DNA of 64,000 bases from Tritrichomonas musculus. Taxonomy: Eukaryota > Parabasalia > Tritrichomonadida > Tritrichomonadidae. The first letter of the stretch is position 1; each line of letters starts with the position of its first letter. The notes below the pieces were generated by a model. The model made no database searches, was not told where the DNA came from, and saw only the letters and a program-made list of their open reading frames with translations. Below, in pieces: positions 38,199 to 49,856 of the stretch. The stretch covers positions 2,046,001 through 2,110,000 of the forward strand of contig JAPFFF010000011.1 of assembly GCA_039105265.1 (NCBI GenBank), read 5' to 3'. The translations under genes were made by a program, and so were the position numbers.

Positions 38199-39993
38199 TT
38201 ACTCTCTACCATCCCTGCTCAGTAGGCACATTATTTTAAGAATCCATATAAGAATTGACACTTTTTAAGCTCGATAATCCATTATCAGTTTGTAAACCTG
38301 ATATCAATATTCTCAGCAAATCGTTAATCAAATAGGAAATGTTATATAAAAAATGTTAGATTTGATAACGATTATTGATTACATATCATTATCAGACATT
38401 TTTTGCATAATAAACATTATTAGATTTTATTTTTCTCTTTGTAAAATAATATATCATTTATATAAAGCATATATTCTTTTTTCATTAATAAAAATATATT
38501 ATAAGCAAAAATATTGGTATTTTTTATTTCCTAAAATTTGAATACTTTAAAATTTTTTCATCGATATTTGATATCGAGATCGATTTTCAAATTAATAAGA
38601 ATGTTATCAATATCAAAAAACGTACTGATAATTGATATCGATTATCGAGATATAACAAGCCTAGTCCTCAGCTCTTTCACCTCCACTTTTTCATAAACTC
38701 ATAGAAAAAATGAGTATATAATTGGTCATACTTTTTTAAATAAATTTTACAGCTTTTTTATCTCATTTAACAGAAATTTGATGAATTTCCTCAAATATTT
38801 TTATAGCAACCAAATCGTTTTTGTTGATGCCTTTTTCATGCAAATAAATTTTATTGTTTAAAGCAAAAAAAAATTGGCCTTAATCATATTATTCAAAAAA
38901 TGAATATGCCAAAAATTAACTCTTGAGACACTGGTGAAGATGACAGCAATGCTTTTGATAAAAATGAACATGAAGATCATAGAACTCATTGAACGGTATA
39001 GTCTTACGTTGTAGATTATTTTCATTATGGACCTTTAGATTAAAAATATCATTTATATCTCGTAATGGAGCTGATATAATTGAATAGCTGTTTCTGCGCC
39101 TCAGATGTTTTTCACGAATCTTCTTCATCGTTGGTTTCTTAGTCTTCAGATAGAAAACGTTGATCATCTTATATCTTTTCATCACAACCTATAAAAGAGT
39201 TCCACTACATAGAGTCTCCCATCTTTATCGATACCAGTCATTCGAATACGTTTTGATATCAGAATCTTCTTATACTTTTTATCTAGTCTTGGTAGATAGT
39301 ACTTCGTTATGATCGATCATGAAGTGATCTTTTATAACAATAACTGAATCTTTCGATCAGATATGACTTTTTGATTCTTATGAATATCAACACTAAGTTG
39401 TCTTTGATGTCGTGAATCTCTCTTATCATCGAATTTGTATACAGCTAAATAACACTTCATCTGGATAGCTATTTCTAATATCTTCTTGTTTGGTATCGAT
39501 CGAGTTAACATTATCGAACGTAATTTATGAAGTTCATCATCATTGATCACCCCTGGTTAAACACATGAGTATACGAAACAGTTAACTCGATTGTTATTCT
39601 TGGTAAAGGTATCAAATATCTAATATCTAGTCAAGTCTAATCCTTTAATTAGATTGATGTATGGAAAGAATCCACCATCCGGAGATCCATGAAATCATTA
39701 ACTGATTTGATTACTAATTCTTCACCATCAGCTTTCTTGATAAACTCATTCTTACTGGTTGTTTCATTCTTAGTCATTCTGATGAATTTTACTTCGAATT
39801 TAACTGGAATGTAATCCCAAACGATTAAGTTCGGATCACATTCAGAACTAAAACTTTCAACTGTTATCTCCGAGAGGATACATCGTATAATAGAGTAAGT
39901 CTGGGATTTGATGAAGTCGAAGCTGAGAGGAAGGAAGTTTCCTGATAGAGATTCGCTGTATAATGCTCTATGCTTTGCTTGATGGTCTATCAC

Positions 39994-41450
39994 AGAAGAG
40001 GTTATTCACTATTTTCATTCGTCGTTTTTAGCACAATGCCAAATTTGTCTAACTCATTCAGGCAACTGTTTAAATGGAAGCTGGAAAGAAGTTCATGAAA
40101 GGCATAACCTTTATCGAACAAAACCTCAATTTGTAACAAATCCATTTAATAATGTTATCCAATTGAAATTTGAAATAAACGATCATTTTTTTACAAATTC
40201 TCTGAATTTTTATAACTTTTTCTTAAATATGAGTCGGTTCCAAAAGATATAGAATGAGTGTAGGTTTTCGAAGTAGTTATTGAAAGATCGATACAAGGTC
40301 GCATTATATACTGCTAATAACAAAGAGGTTAGGTTGAATAAAGATGGATTATTCAAAGAAGATGTTGATATTATTATACCTACTACATCTATCCAGAAGT
40401 AACAATCTATTAAAGAGAATATTTTATCTATATTTGTCCAAACTTATATCGATAATGTTTCCTGTGCTAAGTAATTTATAGGTAGAAACGGTTATATGAA
40501 TTTGGATGTATATGTATATGTTCGAATAACAGATATGAGAGATACTTAAAAAAATTGCGTAATAAAGCAAAAAATTGTATGAGTAAAACATGTTGGGATG
40601 GCACATTATATGAATATGGTTGTATGCGATTCCGTAAATGGGATGATGGTTCCAACATAAATGAATCCTACACTAATCCGCAAAGCGGAGTTTGCGAAGC
40701 AAATGAACCCATTAACGAACCTACCATAGATATAGAATAAAAGAGAGTTGCAAAATCATTATGGAATCGATGTTATGACTAACTGCAAGAAGAGTCTGTT
40801 GTATAAATTAATGAAGAAGTGAATTGACAAAGTGATTATCATGTATTCCTCTTTTACTTAAATGACCACATTAACAAAACTTTTCACAATGAAAGACATT
40901 GACAAGTTGAAGTAAGAACTTGCTCAACTTGTCGAATGGAAAATATATAAGACAGTTAATTCATTGTTACGTCGTAATCCAAATTCATGGTTGTTTAATA
41001 CTCATGAACTTAATGAAGAGATACCGTATAATGTAAAACACTTTACTAAGAGAAAGGGTGTAATGATAATCGAGACCAGATATATCATTAGGAGTTCTTC
41101 CTACGAGATTCATATTCAAAAAAATGAAACCAATCATTGGTGCTTTTTTTGGTAAGATAGGAGGTTCTATAAAATTTTGTGAATATTCTATAAAAAGTTT
41201 CATTTGAGGTTCTCTAGAAAATGCATAACATGAACTCAAAGGAATCTTCTGAGATGATCAATAGTACTATAGCTCATGACAATGAAATGTTCCAAGGTGC
41301 AATATATTATGATCGTTGTATATCAAACAGGTCCAATAGAGATATATTTACAGGTATTGAAACCTTTGAATTCATGAAGATTGTTCATCATAATAAGATC
41401 AAACATAAAAATGATGAATTTTGAAAACGAAAACTTGAAAATCCTTTCTT
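39994..41450. other. Degenerate region right of the Polinton fossil
   Basis: Less AT-rich than true spacers and holds several short open stretches on both strands (for example around 40555-40740, 40964-41155 and 41221-41424) with no recognisable domains. It is most likely decayed element DNA continuing from the left. No intact gene is supported. Confidence 0.4.
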
Positions 41451-42536
41451 ACCAGCTTTTGTTACAAGAGAATAATAAGCAGAGTCCTATATATTTTTGT
41501 AAATAGCATCCATTTTATATTCTTAAAATCATTTTTAATGATATCATTTAAAATAAATGATTAAATAATTAATAATGCTTAATTTTGATTAATATATTAA
41601 TATATTAAATTGTTATTTTGGACTTATATTCAATATCTTGTTGTTATTATAAATAATAGAGAAAAATGTAAATTAAAATAAATGATTTTTGTTAAAAAGA
41701 AATAAATATTGATTTTAAATTTATTTTACTTTTATTGTTAGGAGATATTAACATAAACAATTACTACCTTATCAAAAAAATAACAAATTCAATTTATATA
41801 AACATTCATATTCAAAATTGAATATCATTTTCAAATAAAAATTGAATAACTCCACAAATTGAAAACAAAACCAACCAACAAAACTTTAAAATCTTTTATA
41901 TTATTGACTAAACAAACAAATTAGCATTCTCATAAAAAAAAAAAAATAACATATTTGAGTAAATAATCACAACGTATTTTAACGTATATATAGAAAAATT
42001 ATATTTTATGCGTTTTATCTTTCTGTATATTTGTATTTTCATAAATTTAATTGATATTTCCAATCGATATATTTAATTAATCAATTTTAATTTAATTTGA
42101 ACAAGCTTTGATCATAAAATATTTTTCAATTAATAATAATAATAAAATTTGTATTTGTAACTATGTTCTAAGATATGATATTGAATAAAAAACCAAAATA
42201 ATGCAATATTTTTGATTACTAATTTTTCATTAATAAAAAATAAACATTTTATTTTATCTCTAAAAATAATACGTTTTTTTTTGAATGTGATAATGATCAT
42301 AAACGTATGTTCATTAGATCACAATTGAATTTATCAATAAATGATTGGTAATGAAAGAAATTAAGGTAAATATATGATTTACTATCTAGAAATACGTTTG
42401 AAGTTTTTTGAAATTTGCGAAAAATAAATACAAAATTAAGAAAAAATATAACCATATTTATATAGTTTGTTGAAGTGAACTAAAAATGGCGTTAATTTCT
42501 TATGAAATTGAATAATTTAACGTATGCTTTTATAAA
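41451..42536. other. Long AT-rich spacer / upstream region
   Basis: About 1.1 kb of very AT-rich sequence before the 2439-residue gene. No coding, RNA or repeat structure is seen apart from A/T runs (for example 41936-41946). Confidence 0.5.
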
Positions 42537-45500
42537 ATGAGTGTAAGGATCACCCATTCGAATGCACATGGAACTTTTCCAGTAAATGAGCCCCATCAAA
42601 TGGAAATCGGTCCTAGAAATATTTGTTGCATATATAGAACTGAAAAATACTTGGAAACACCCGAATTCAAAAGTAATCCAAATTCTTTTCTTGCTGACAT
42701 CGACTTTGATAAATTGATCATTTTCCACTTTGAAGAATTATACGATTCAAGATATTTAGTTTTAAACAATTTTGACACCAACATTATTATCCAATTAACT
42801 CCACAAACCCAAGATTATTTAATAACTCTTTCTGATGAATTTAAAAAAGCCAAACTTCAACCTGTTGATTTAGGAGATGATGATCATTTTGCTAATATAC
42901 TTAACCTTGATAAAACTAATTTTAATTTTGAAGAGATTAATCATTTGGTTAAATCATCAACAGATGCATTAAAACAATTTTCTCAACCATTCTATGAATC
43001 TGATGAAGGAATGACATATTCAAGCTTTATGAATTTATCATTAACCACAATAGCAATGGCCTTTTACTGCGAAGTTGAAGAACTTGAAAAAACAGAATTT
43101 ATACCAAACAGAACCAAATATTTTGAAATTTATCCAGGTTTTTCAACTAAATGCGTTTATACAAATACAAACCAATTACTCAAAGATACTATATTAAATG
43201 ATGCTGAATTCAATCCTAAAACAGCATTTCATTTTACAGAGAATGGCCATTTCATTTGTTCTTGTTCAAATTATACCATTTTACTTGAATATCCAAAAAC
43301 AGAACAATTAAACGATGTCTTATATCATCTCCAAAATTGCCAATTATTCCCAGTTACACCCGAAGATGAGGATATACTCATTAGCAAGTACATTGTTGAC
43401 ATGACACATTTCCCATCTCATGAAGAGCAAGAACATCTCAGAGAAGAACTGGAATCATTATGTCAAACATATTTTCCAAACTCTCTCCCTGAACCACGTA
43501 TATCAATAATGATTAACGAACGCTACTTAGCACTCACATATAAGACAGTTCTTGCTTATAATGTTTTTAGTGGCAACTTCCAATCTCCACCAGCGGAACA
43601 ACAGCGCTCTCTTGCCTCTCTTGCTAGCTCCACATTTGCTCTTTTAAATGAAAATAAAGAAGAGAATAAAGAAGAATGCGAAAATAGTGATGAATTAAAA
43701 TCTCTTGTTAAGAACAATTTCAATGTTGATTTACCAATTCCAACAAATCAAATAATTGATATTGAAGTTCTTCCTGGATTTACTTTAACATGCCTTTATT
43801 CTACATCAAACAATGATGTATTCAGACAATTCCTTCAAGAACTAGGATGCGACCAAATAACAACGGTACATTTCATACCAAACGAAGCAAATGAGATTTT
43901 TATTGGTTTTTGTACTGTTAATCATCTCCTCTTATTACCAAAAACATCCTCTTTAGTTCAAGTTAACAAAGTTCTTTTCCAGATCCAAAATAGCCAGGTT
44001 TATTGTATTGAAGAAGAAGATCGATCTCAATTATTCCAATATTATAATTTTGATATTCTTCGGGAATTTGCATCTGCAGAACAAATTCAAAATCTTTTGG
44101 AGCTAATGAATTCTAAAGGTAACAACGATTTTGAAGGTGAAGCCTATGAATTTAAAGAAGTCAATGGGGAACTTACTTATTCAGGTTTCTTCTACTTAAC
44201 GAAACAAGTTATGAAGGCATATTATGATCTTATTACATTTTCAGCATCCGAAATCGATCATTTATCTGAGGAACCAGGATCATCCGAAGAACCAGGCCCA
44301 TCAGAAGAACATGAATTTCAAGATGAAGGAGGCGACTTAAATAAGGTTTTGGACGCTTCAGCTTCTCTATTGAATAAACCTATCCAACCAAGAACTGGAG
44401 TTCAGCCTCCAGCACCAAAAGAGCATGAAATAACATCAGATACCTGTGAGAGAATCGATTCATGTGAATGGAGAGACTATAATTACACAAATCGCGAAAT
44501 TACCATCAAAAACAGTGATTTCGATATCCACGACAAATTTGAATTCAACGAAGTAGCAGATATCAAAATCGACCAAAACGACGGATGCGGCTTCATTCGT
44601 TGCGTTCTATCAACAACAGAAGCACCTGAATTAGCTAATTATGCACGTATTATAAGACCAGGAAAAGTTGCAACAATCAACTTTTCTACATCACCAAATG
44701 GTACAGTCAAGTTTTTCAGCCTTTGCACAGGAAGAGATTTAATTGGTGTTGTTAATCCATCAGCAGAACATATAAACAGCATTGCCCGTGACTTAAACTA
44801 CAGTTTTGTTATTCCATGCAAATCTGTTGACTTTGATATCCTTCAATCCTATGAAAATCTTCAGCCATTTAAGAGAATTGCATCACGTGACTTAGTTCAA
44901 GATTTTGAACAAAAATTAGATGAAGAAATTGAAAGGAGAGGAGTTTCTTATGAATATGATAACCCTTCTACATATTCCAAGTTCATGAACGTTACATATA
45001 GAGCATATTTGGGCTTCTTATTATCATCTCGTCAAGATGAATGCGAAAAATTACCTCAAATAAATGACCCAGATAGGCAATACAGCTATGTTCGTACACC
45101 AGCTTCTCTTTATGATCCAAAATTCAATCTTTATCAAGAACTTAATGTTAACACAGTCAGTGAAATTGAACTTGCACCACATTGCTTTGTCAATTGTGTA
45201 ATTTCAGCAGCAGAAGATATCGTTTTTGATCGTTATCTTTCAGACATAAAGATTCGTCATGCAGTTTCTATTCACTTTTCATCTTCACCAAATCGTCATC
45301 TTCGCTATTTCACTTTCTGCACAGGAAGAGATTTAGTTGTTGTCTTAAACCCAACCCAACCACAAATGAACCAAATCATCAGAAAGATTTCTTCAAGCAA
45401 ATGCCATGTAATTCCATGCAGCTTAAGTGATCGTTCACAATTCTTCTTCTATGATTTCCTCAACAAAGTCAGTGATACTAAAATCATCCCACAAAGAGAA

Positions 45501-48500
45501 TTACCAAATGTTGTTGAAGAAATCAACAAATGTGCAAGCTCTCTTTATCCAAGAGGTTTCAATCATGAAATTCCAATGTCATATGAAAAATTCCTCTACA
45601 TTGCATACAAGACATTTGTTGGCTTCTATGTTCGTGGTAGTTACATGAGACATATCGAACCAGCTTGGTTCTATCCACTTCCATCATATAAGAATCATAA
45701 TTTCATTGTTCTTCGTGAACTTACACCAACAGAATCATTATCAATCAATAAAGAGAACGGAAGACTTTATGTAATTAAAGAATTCAATGACGAAGAAGAT
45801 TACAAACAAGCTCTTTGCATCTTTGCCAACAAGAAACAAAGATCAAGCTTGGTTGCACCTTGCTATGGATCATTAATGAGCAAGAAATGCGTTGATAAGA
45901 AACTTGCCTTCGCATTTGGTTCACGTGGAACTCTCAGAGAAGTTCTTGAAAACAATTATCTTGACATTGACACAAAGAAGAGAATTACAATCGAGCTCGT
46001 TTATGCACTTGCTTATTTACATATGAATGGCCATTATCCATGCAACATTTCAATTGACAATGTTGCAATCAGTTGGACAAATAATGCAATGCTCACAAAC
46101 TTTTATGAATATCCAAATGTTCAAGGCGTTTCTCCTGAAGGACATGATGTTAAATGCCTTGGAGATATCATTTACACTCTTGCAACAGGAAATGATTCAA
46201 ATGAAGAAAATCGCGAAGCAATTTCTCCACTTCTTGGATTTATTTCAAGGATTTACGACCTTACACAAATTGAAGGAACCACAGCTTGCGACTTAGTTTC
46301 AGCAATTCTTTCATCTAATACTACACCAAACGAAAAGAAGCTTATTGGCAGATTAACAGACGAACTTCCACAAAGATATCATCGTCTTCATGTCTTCCCA
46401 CCACCACCTCATTGCGGACCACCACCACCAGATGCACCATTTGGCATGTTTGACAAAATTGGTGCTCAACTTCTTAATGGACAAGCACCACCTCCAGGTC
46501 CACCTCTTCCTGAAGGCGTTCCACCACCAGGCCCACATGAGCCAGAAGCACCAGGAGTTCTTCCAGCTCCTCCTCCATTCTTCCCAGGACCACACGGACC
46601 ACCTAAGCCATTCCATGGCCAACCACCATTCCTTGGTCCACCATTCCATTTGCCGCCACCAGGAATGAGATGCCCATGCCGTGGATTTTGTCCATTTGCT
46701 GGCCCCAAGCCAGGTATGACTCGCTACTTTAAGTTTGACTGCAGCGTGAATGACGGTCAACTTGATTCACAAACACTCAACCAATTGAAGGTCTTAAGAG
46801 TTGGTGAGAAGACAGCATTCCACTTCGTTGTCAATGAGTCATCGGAAGAAACCGAAGATCGCACTTATATTCAATGCAGCAACAACGAATGCATTACATT
46901 AGAACACGCAACACCAAAGGCACTCAACACCATCATTCCAAAGATGGAAAAGACACAAGTCATTCCTATCTGTGATGAAGACTTAGACAAATTATTTGAA
47001 TATTACACATTTGATCTTCTTCTTAACATTTGCAGACAACCAGAATTAGACAAAGTTCGTTCTAAAGGTGAAGAAATAGCGGGAAAATTCTGTGACTTCG
47101 AAGATAAAGAACTCACTTCTTCAACAATTGCTACATCATTAGCTGTCAGTGAACCACCTCCACCACCACCAGCACCACGTGGCGGACAAGAAGATCTTTC
47201 ATATCAAAATGTTACTGGTGTTGATAATGATATGGATATCAAGAAACGCTTCAAGAACTACATGAAAGCAGCTGAAAGAGACAACAATCCAGCAGCTCTT
47301 TACAACCTCGGTTTAATGTATTCAAGAGGTGCCGGAAATGTTGTTGAACAAGACAAACAAAAGGCTGCCGAGTTCTATGAAAGAGCAGCAGAACAAGGAA
47401 ACGATAAAGCACAATTCAACCTTGCTTTGTTATATGCAAAAGGAGAAGGTGTTCCACAAGACAAAGCCAAAGCTGCTGAACTTTATGAAAAGGCCGCTGA
47501 ACAAGGAAATCCAAAAGCACAATCAAATCTTGGTCTTATGTATGCCAGAGGTGATGGTGTTGAACAGAATTATGAACGTGCAATTGAACTCTTTAATGAA
47601 GCAGCTGAACAAGATGATGCAGAAGCTCAATTCAACCTTGGTCTCTTATATAACAATGGTCAAGGAGTCCCAGAAAACAAAGAAAAGGCAATTGAACTCT
47701 TCAAACAAGCAGCAGACAAAGGAAACAACAAAGCTCAATTTAACCTTGGTGTTATGTATCATAATGGAGTAGAAGATTTATTACCAAAAGATGATGAAAA
47801 AGCAGCTGAATTTTATTCAATGGCAGCAGCTAAAGGAAATCCAGAAGCCCAATTCAACCTTGGTGTTATTTATTCTAAAGGTGTGCCAGATAAGATTCCA
47901 CAAGATAAAGAGAAAGCTGCACAATTATTCCAATTAGCAGCAGAACAAGGTGATGTTGATGCTCTTCTTAATCTTGGTACAATGTATTCTAAAGGAGAAG
48001 GTGTTGAAAAGAACAAAGAAAAGACAGTTGAACTTTATGAACAAGCTGCAGCTAAGAACAATCCTAAAGCACAATTCAACCTCGGCGTTATGTATTCCAA
48101 AGGTGATGGTGTTGAACAAGATAAAGAAAAGGCAGCTGAATATTATGAACAAGCAGCCAATCAAAACGTTCAACAAGCTAAATTCAATTTAGGTGTCATG
48201 TGCTTCAAAGGAGATGGAATTCCACAAGATAAAGAAAAAGCAGCAGAACTCTTTGAACAATCTGCTAATGATGGAAATTCAAAAGCTGCCTTTAACCTTG
48301 CTGTTATGTATCAAAAAGGTGATGGTGTTGATCAAAACACTACAAAAGCTGTTGAATTATATGAGAAAGCTGCTAAGAAGAATAACAAAGATGCTCTTCT
48401 TAACCTTGGCGCTATTTATAATGATGGCCTTGATGAAATTGATGAAGATGTCGATAAAGCCGTTGACTACTTCCAACGTGCTGCTGATCTTGGAAGTACA

Positions 48501-49856
48501 AAGGCCCAATTAATATTAGGTCAGATGTATCTTCATGGTGATCAGATTAATGAAGATCTCGACAAAGCAGAAAATCTTCTCCAACAAGCAAGCCAACATA
48601 ATTGCGATGAAGCATTCCTTCATCTTGGTGATCTTTATGCAAAGCAAGGTGATGATGAGAAGGCACAAAGATTTTATAGACGTGCAGCTGAAGCAGGAGT
48701 CCCAGGAGCAGAAGATAAACTTAATCAAAGCAATCCTGATCAAATTCAAACACTTTATGATTCACTTGAAGAAAGAATTAAAGTACTTCGTAATGTTACA
48801 AATAATGATAATGATGATAATGACGATAATATAATATCTAGATCTCTTGGTGGTGTTACTGATTTCCTTCTCATTCCACAAGAACATTCAACTAAGAAAG
48901 GCCTTTCAGAATGCATTGCTACATATAAGAATGCAAATAGCATGATGAAAGAAGTTGAAGATGAAGTTGATAACTATATTAAAAACGAGCAATCTAAACT
49001 TAGTAATCAAATTGAAGAAGAAGAAGAAGTTCATTCATCACAATCAGCATCAAGAAGCAAACTTCCTTCACTTGGAACAAATAGAAGTAGAAATGCTTCT
49101 GCTGTCTCATCATCAACAAACGTTAATGTTTCAGAGGATGAAGAACTTGCAACATTACGCAGACAAGTACAAACACTTCAATCCCAATTAGATACAATTA
49201 ATCAACAGATAGAATTAGAAACACATTATTCATCTGGTGCTCAAGCATCAGCATCAGCACAAATGTCTTCTGGTTCAGCAAGAAATGATGCTAACTTTAA
49301 CAGATTAACACCAACTAGTCCAAGAAGGAAACAACAACCAATTTTGTCTCCACGTGATCCAGATACACCAAGTCCAAGAAGAAATGGCGCTACATCACCT
49401 AGAGCATTAAGAAATAAGATCAGAACTCTTCAAAAGAAAGCTGATGAAAATGATGTAGATTCTATTTGCTCTCTTGCTGCTTGCTATATGCTTGGTGAAG
49501 GTGTTGATAAAGATATAACAAAGGCATTTGAATTATACTTGAAAGCTGCTGAATTAGGCAGCCCTGATGCTTTGTATCAAACTGGTGTTTGCTACTCATA
49601 TGGAAAAGGCACAGATGTTGATAAAGAAAAAGGTTTCGAATATTATTTGCGATCTGCTGAACTTAATAATCCGAAGGCACAGTTCGCTGTTGGTCACTTT
49701 TATGAATATGGAAATGAGGAATTTCAATCTGATCATGAATTAGCTAAGGAATGGTATAGAAAGGCCGCTGAACAAGGCCATGACGGTGCAAGAAGGGCAT
49801 TAGAAAACTGCCCATCTGAAGCTGCTTTAGTTGAAATTAACTCAGATGAACAATGA
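42537..49856 (+). CDS. Giant protein: six copies of an unrecognised domain, pseudokinase, Pro-rich linker, SEL1 repeats
   Basis: A 2439-residue protein of no family I can name as a whole. An unrecognised domain of about 130-200 residues recurs from about 22, 196, 407, 672, 874 and 1394. Its signature is a C-V/I strand, then TA-x-HF or similar, 'CTGRDLI', a Q/K-C/S-x-V-x-P-C stretch, 'F-x-YYxFD', and often 'Y-x-x-F-M-x-x-x-Y-x-A-Y'. Residues 1056-1278 resemble a protein kinase: VIKEF keeps Lys1081, but HRD reads PCN (1168-1170) and DFG reads NFY, so it should be inactive. Residues 1287-1391 are Pro-rich. SEL1 repeats follow (about 13 plus a partial, 1577-2070), then a Ser-rich coiled-coil linker and three more SEL1 repeats (2298-2430). 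There is no signal peptide or TM. Codons look less AT-biased than in neighbours, suggesting good expression. Likely a cytosolic scaffold. Confidence 0.85.
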   Translation: MSVRITHSNAHGTFPVNEPHQMEIGPRNICCIYRTEKYLETPEFKSNPNSFLADIDFDKLIIFHFEELYDSRYLVLNNFDTNIIIQLTPQTQDYLITLSDEFKKAKLQPVDLGDDDHFANILNLDKTNFNFEEINHLVKSSTDALKQFSQPFYESDEGMTYSSFMNLSLTTIAMAFYCEVEELEKTEFIPNRTKYFEIYPGFSTKCVYTNTNQLLKDTILNDAEFNPKTAFHFTENGHFICSCSNYTILLEYPKTEQLNDVLYHLQNCQLFPVTPEDEDILISKYIVDMTHFPSHEEQEHLREELESLCQTYFPNSLPEPRISIMINERYLALTYKTVLAYNVFSGNFQSPPAEQQRSLASLASSTFALLNENKEENKEECENSDELKSLVKNNFNVDLPIPTNQIIDIEVLPGFTLTCLYSTSNNDVFRQFLQELGCDQITTVHFIPNEANEIFIGFCTVNHLLLLPKTSSLVQVNKVLFQIQNSQVYCIEEEDRSQLFQYYNFDILREFASAEQIQNLLELMNSKGNNDFEGEAYEFKEVNGELTYSGFFYLTKQVMKAYYDLITFSASEIDHLSEEPGSSEEPGPSEEHEFQDEGGDLNKVLDASASLLNKPIQPRTGVQPPAPKEHEITSDTCERIDSCEWRDYNYTNREITIKNSDFDIHDKFEFNEVADIKIDQNDGCGFIRCVLSTTEAPELANYARIIRPGKVATINFSTSPNGTVKFFSLCTGRDLIGVVNPSAEHINSIARDLNYSFVIPCKSVDFDILQSYENLQPFKRIASRDLVQDFEQKLDEEIERRGVSYEYDNPSTYSKFMNVTYRAYLGFLLSSRQDECEKLPQINDPDRQYSYVRTPASLYDPKFNLYQELNVNTVSEIELAPHCFVNCVISAAEDIVFDRYLSDIKIRHAVSIHFSSSPNRHLRYFTFCTGRDLVVVLNPTQPQMNQIIRKISSSKCHVIPCSLSDRSQFFFYDFLNKVSDTKIIPQRELPNVVEEINKCASSLYPRGFNHEIPMSYEKFLYIAYKTFVGFYVRGSYMRHIEPAWFYPLPSYKNHNFIVLRELTPTESLSINKENGRLYVIKEFNDEEDYKQALCIFANKKQRSSLVAPCYGSLMSKKCVDKKLAFAFGSRGTLREVLENNYLDIDTKKRITIELVYALAYLHMNGHYPCNISIDNVAISWTNNAMLTNFYEYPNVQGVSPEGHDVKCLGDIIYTLATGNDSNEENREAISPLLGFISRIYDLTQIEGTTACDLVSAILSSNTTPNEKKLIGRLTDELPQRYHRLHVFPPPPHCGPPPPDAPFGMFDKIGAQLLNGQAPPPGPPLPEGVPPPGPHEPEAPGVLPAPPPFFPGPHGPPKPFHGQPPFLGPPFHLPPPGMRCPCRGFCPFAGPKPGMTRYFKFDCSVNDGQLDSQTLNQLKVLRVGEKTAFHFVVNESSEETEDRTYIQCSNNECITLEHATPKALNTIIPKMEKTQVIPICDEDLDKLFEYYTFDLLLNICRQPELDKVRSKGEEIAGKFCDFEDKELTSSTIATSLAVSEPPPPPPAPRGGQEDLSYQNVTGVDNDMDIKKRFKNYMKAAERDNNPAALYNLGLMYSRGAGNVVEQDKQKAAEFYERAAEQGNDKAQFNLALLYAKGEGVPQDKAKAAELYEKAAEQGNPKAQSNLGLMYARGDGVEQNYERAIELFNEAAEQDDAEAQFNLGLLYNNGQGVPENKEKAIELFKQAADKGNNKAQFNLGVMYHNGVEDLLPKDDEKAAEFYSMAAAKGNPEAQFNLGVIYSKGVPDKIPQDKEKAAQLFQLAAEQGDVDALLNLGTMYSKGEGVEKNKEKTVELYEQAAAKNNPKAQFNLGVMYSKGDGVEQDKEKAAEYYEQAANQNVQQAKFNLGVMCFKGDGIPQDKEKAAELFEQSANDGNSKAAFNLAVMYQKGDGVDQNTTKAVELYEKAAKKNNKDALLNLGAIYNDGLDEIDEDVDKAVDYFQRAADLGSTKAQLILGQMYLHGDQINEDLDKAENLLQQASQHNCDEAFLHLGDLYAKQGDDEKAQRFYRRAAEAGVPGAEDKLNQSNPDQIQTLYDSLEERIKVLRNVTNNDNDDNDDNIISRSLGGVTDFLLIPQEHSTKKGLSECIATYKNANSMMKEVEDEVDNYIKNEQSKLSNQIEEEEEVHSSQSASRSKLPSLGTNRSRNASAVSSSTNVNVSEDEELATLRRQVQTLQSQLDTINQQIELETHYSSGAQASASAQMSSGSARNDANFNRLTPTSPRRKQQPILSPRDPDTPSPRRNGATSPRALRNKIRTLQKKADENDVDSICSLAACYMLGEGVDKDITKAFELYLKAAELGSPDALYQTGVCYSYGKGTDVDKEKGFEYYLRSAELNNPKAQFAVGHFYEYGNEEFQSDHELAKEWYRKAAEQGHDGARRALENCPSEAALVEINSDEQ

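Larger units (their letters stand above)
36450..39993 (-). mobile_element. Fossil Polinton/Maverick: DNA polymerase B segments
   Basis: Broken remains of a Polinton-type protein-primed DNA polymerase B on the minus strand. The N-terminal part lies at about 38916-39993 (WDYIPVKFEVKFIRMT; HKLRSIMLTRSIPNKKI). The zinc-ligand-like stretch and exonuclease domain lie at about 36480-37330, with the D-x-E exonuclease motif in ITYDFETMEQ. The two parts are separated by about 1.6 kb of other sequence that carries an opposite-strand coding fragment and two inverted repeats, suggesting a nested insertion or rearrangement. The copy is clearly dead, with many breaks (well over five), and lacks a recognisable palm domain. 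No terminal repeats or target duplication could be seen. Age is probably moderate, since motifs are still readable. Polintons are abundant in trichomonads. Confidence 0.6.

Noticed and set aside
38353-38541. 62-codon plus-strand frame in the element zone
   Set aside because: Ile/Tyr/Phe/Lys-only composition, as expected from AT-rich non-coding DNA.
46353-46760. Minus-strand Trp/Gly-rich open frames
   Set aside because: These are the antisense of the proline-rich linker of the 2439-residue protein.
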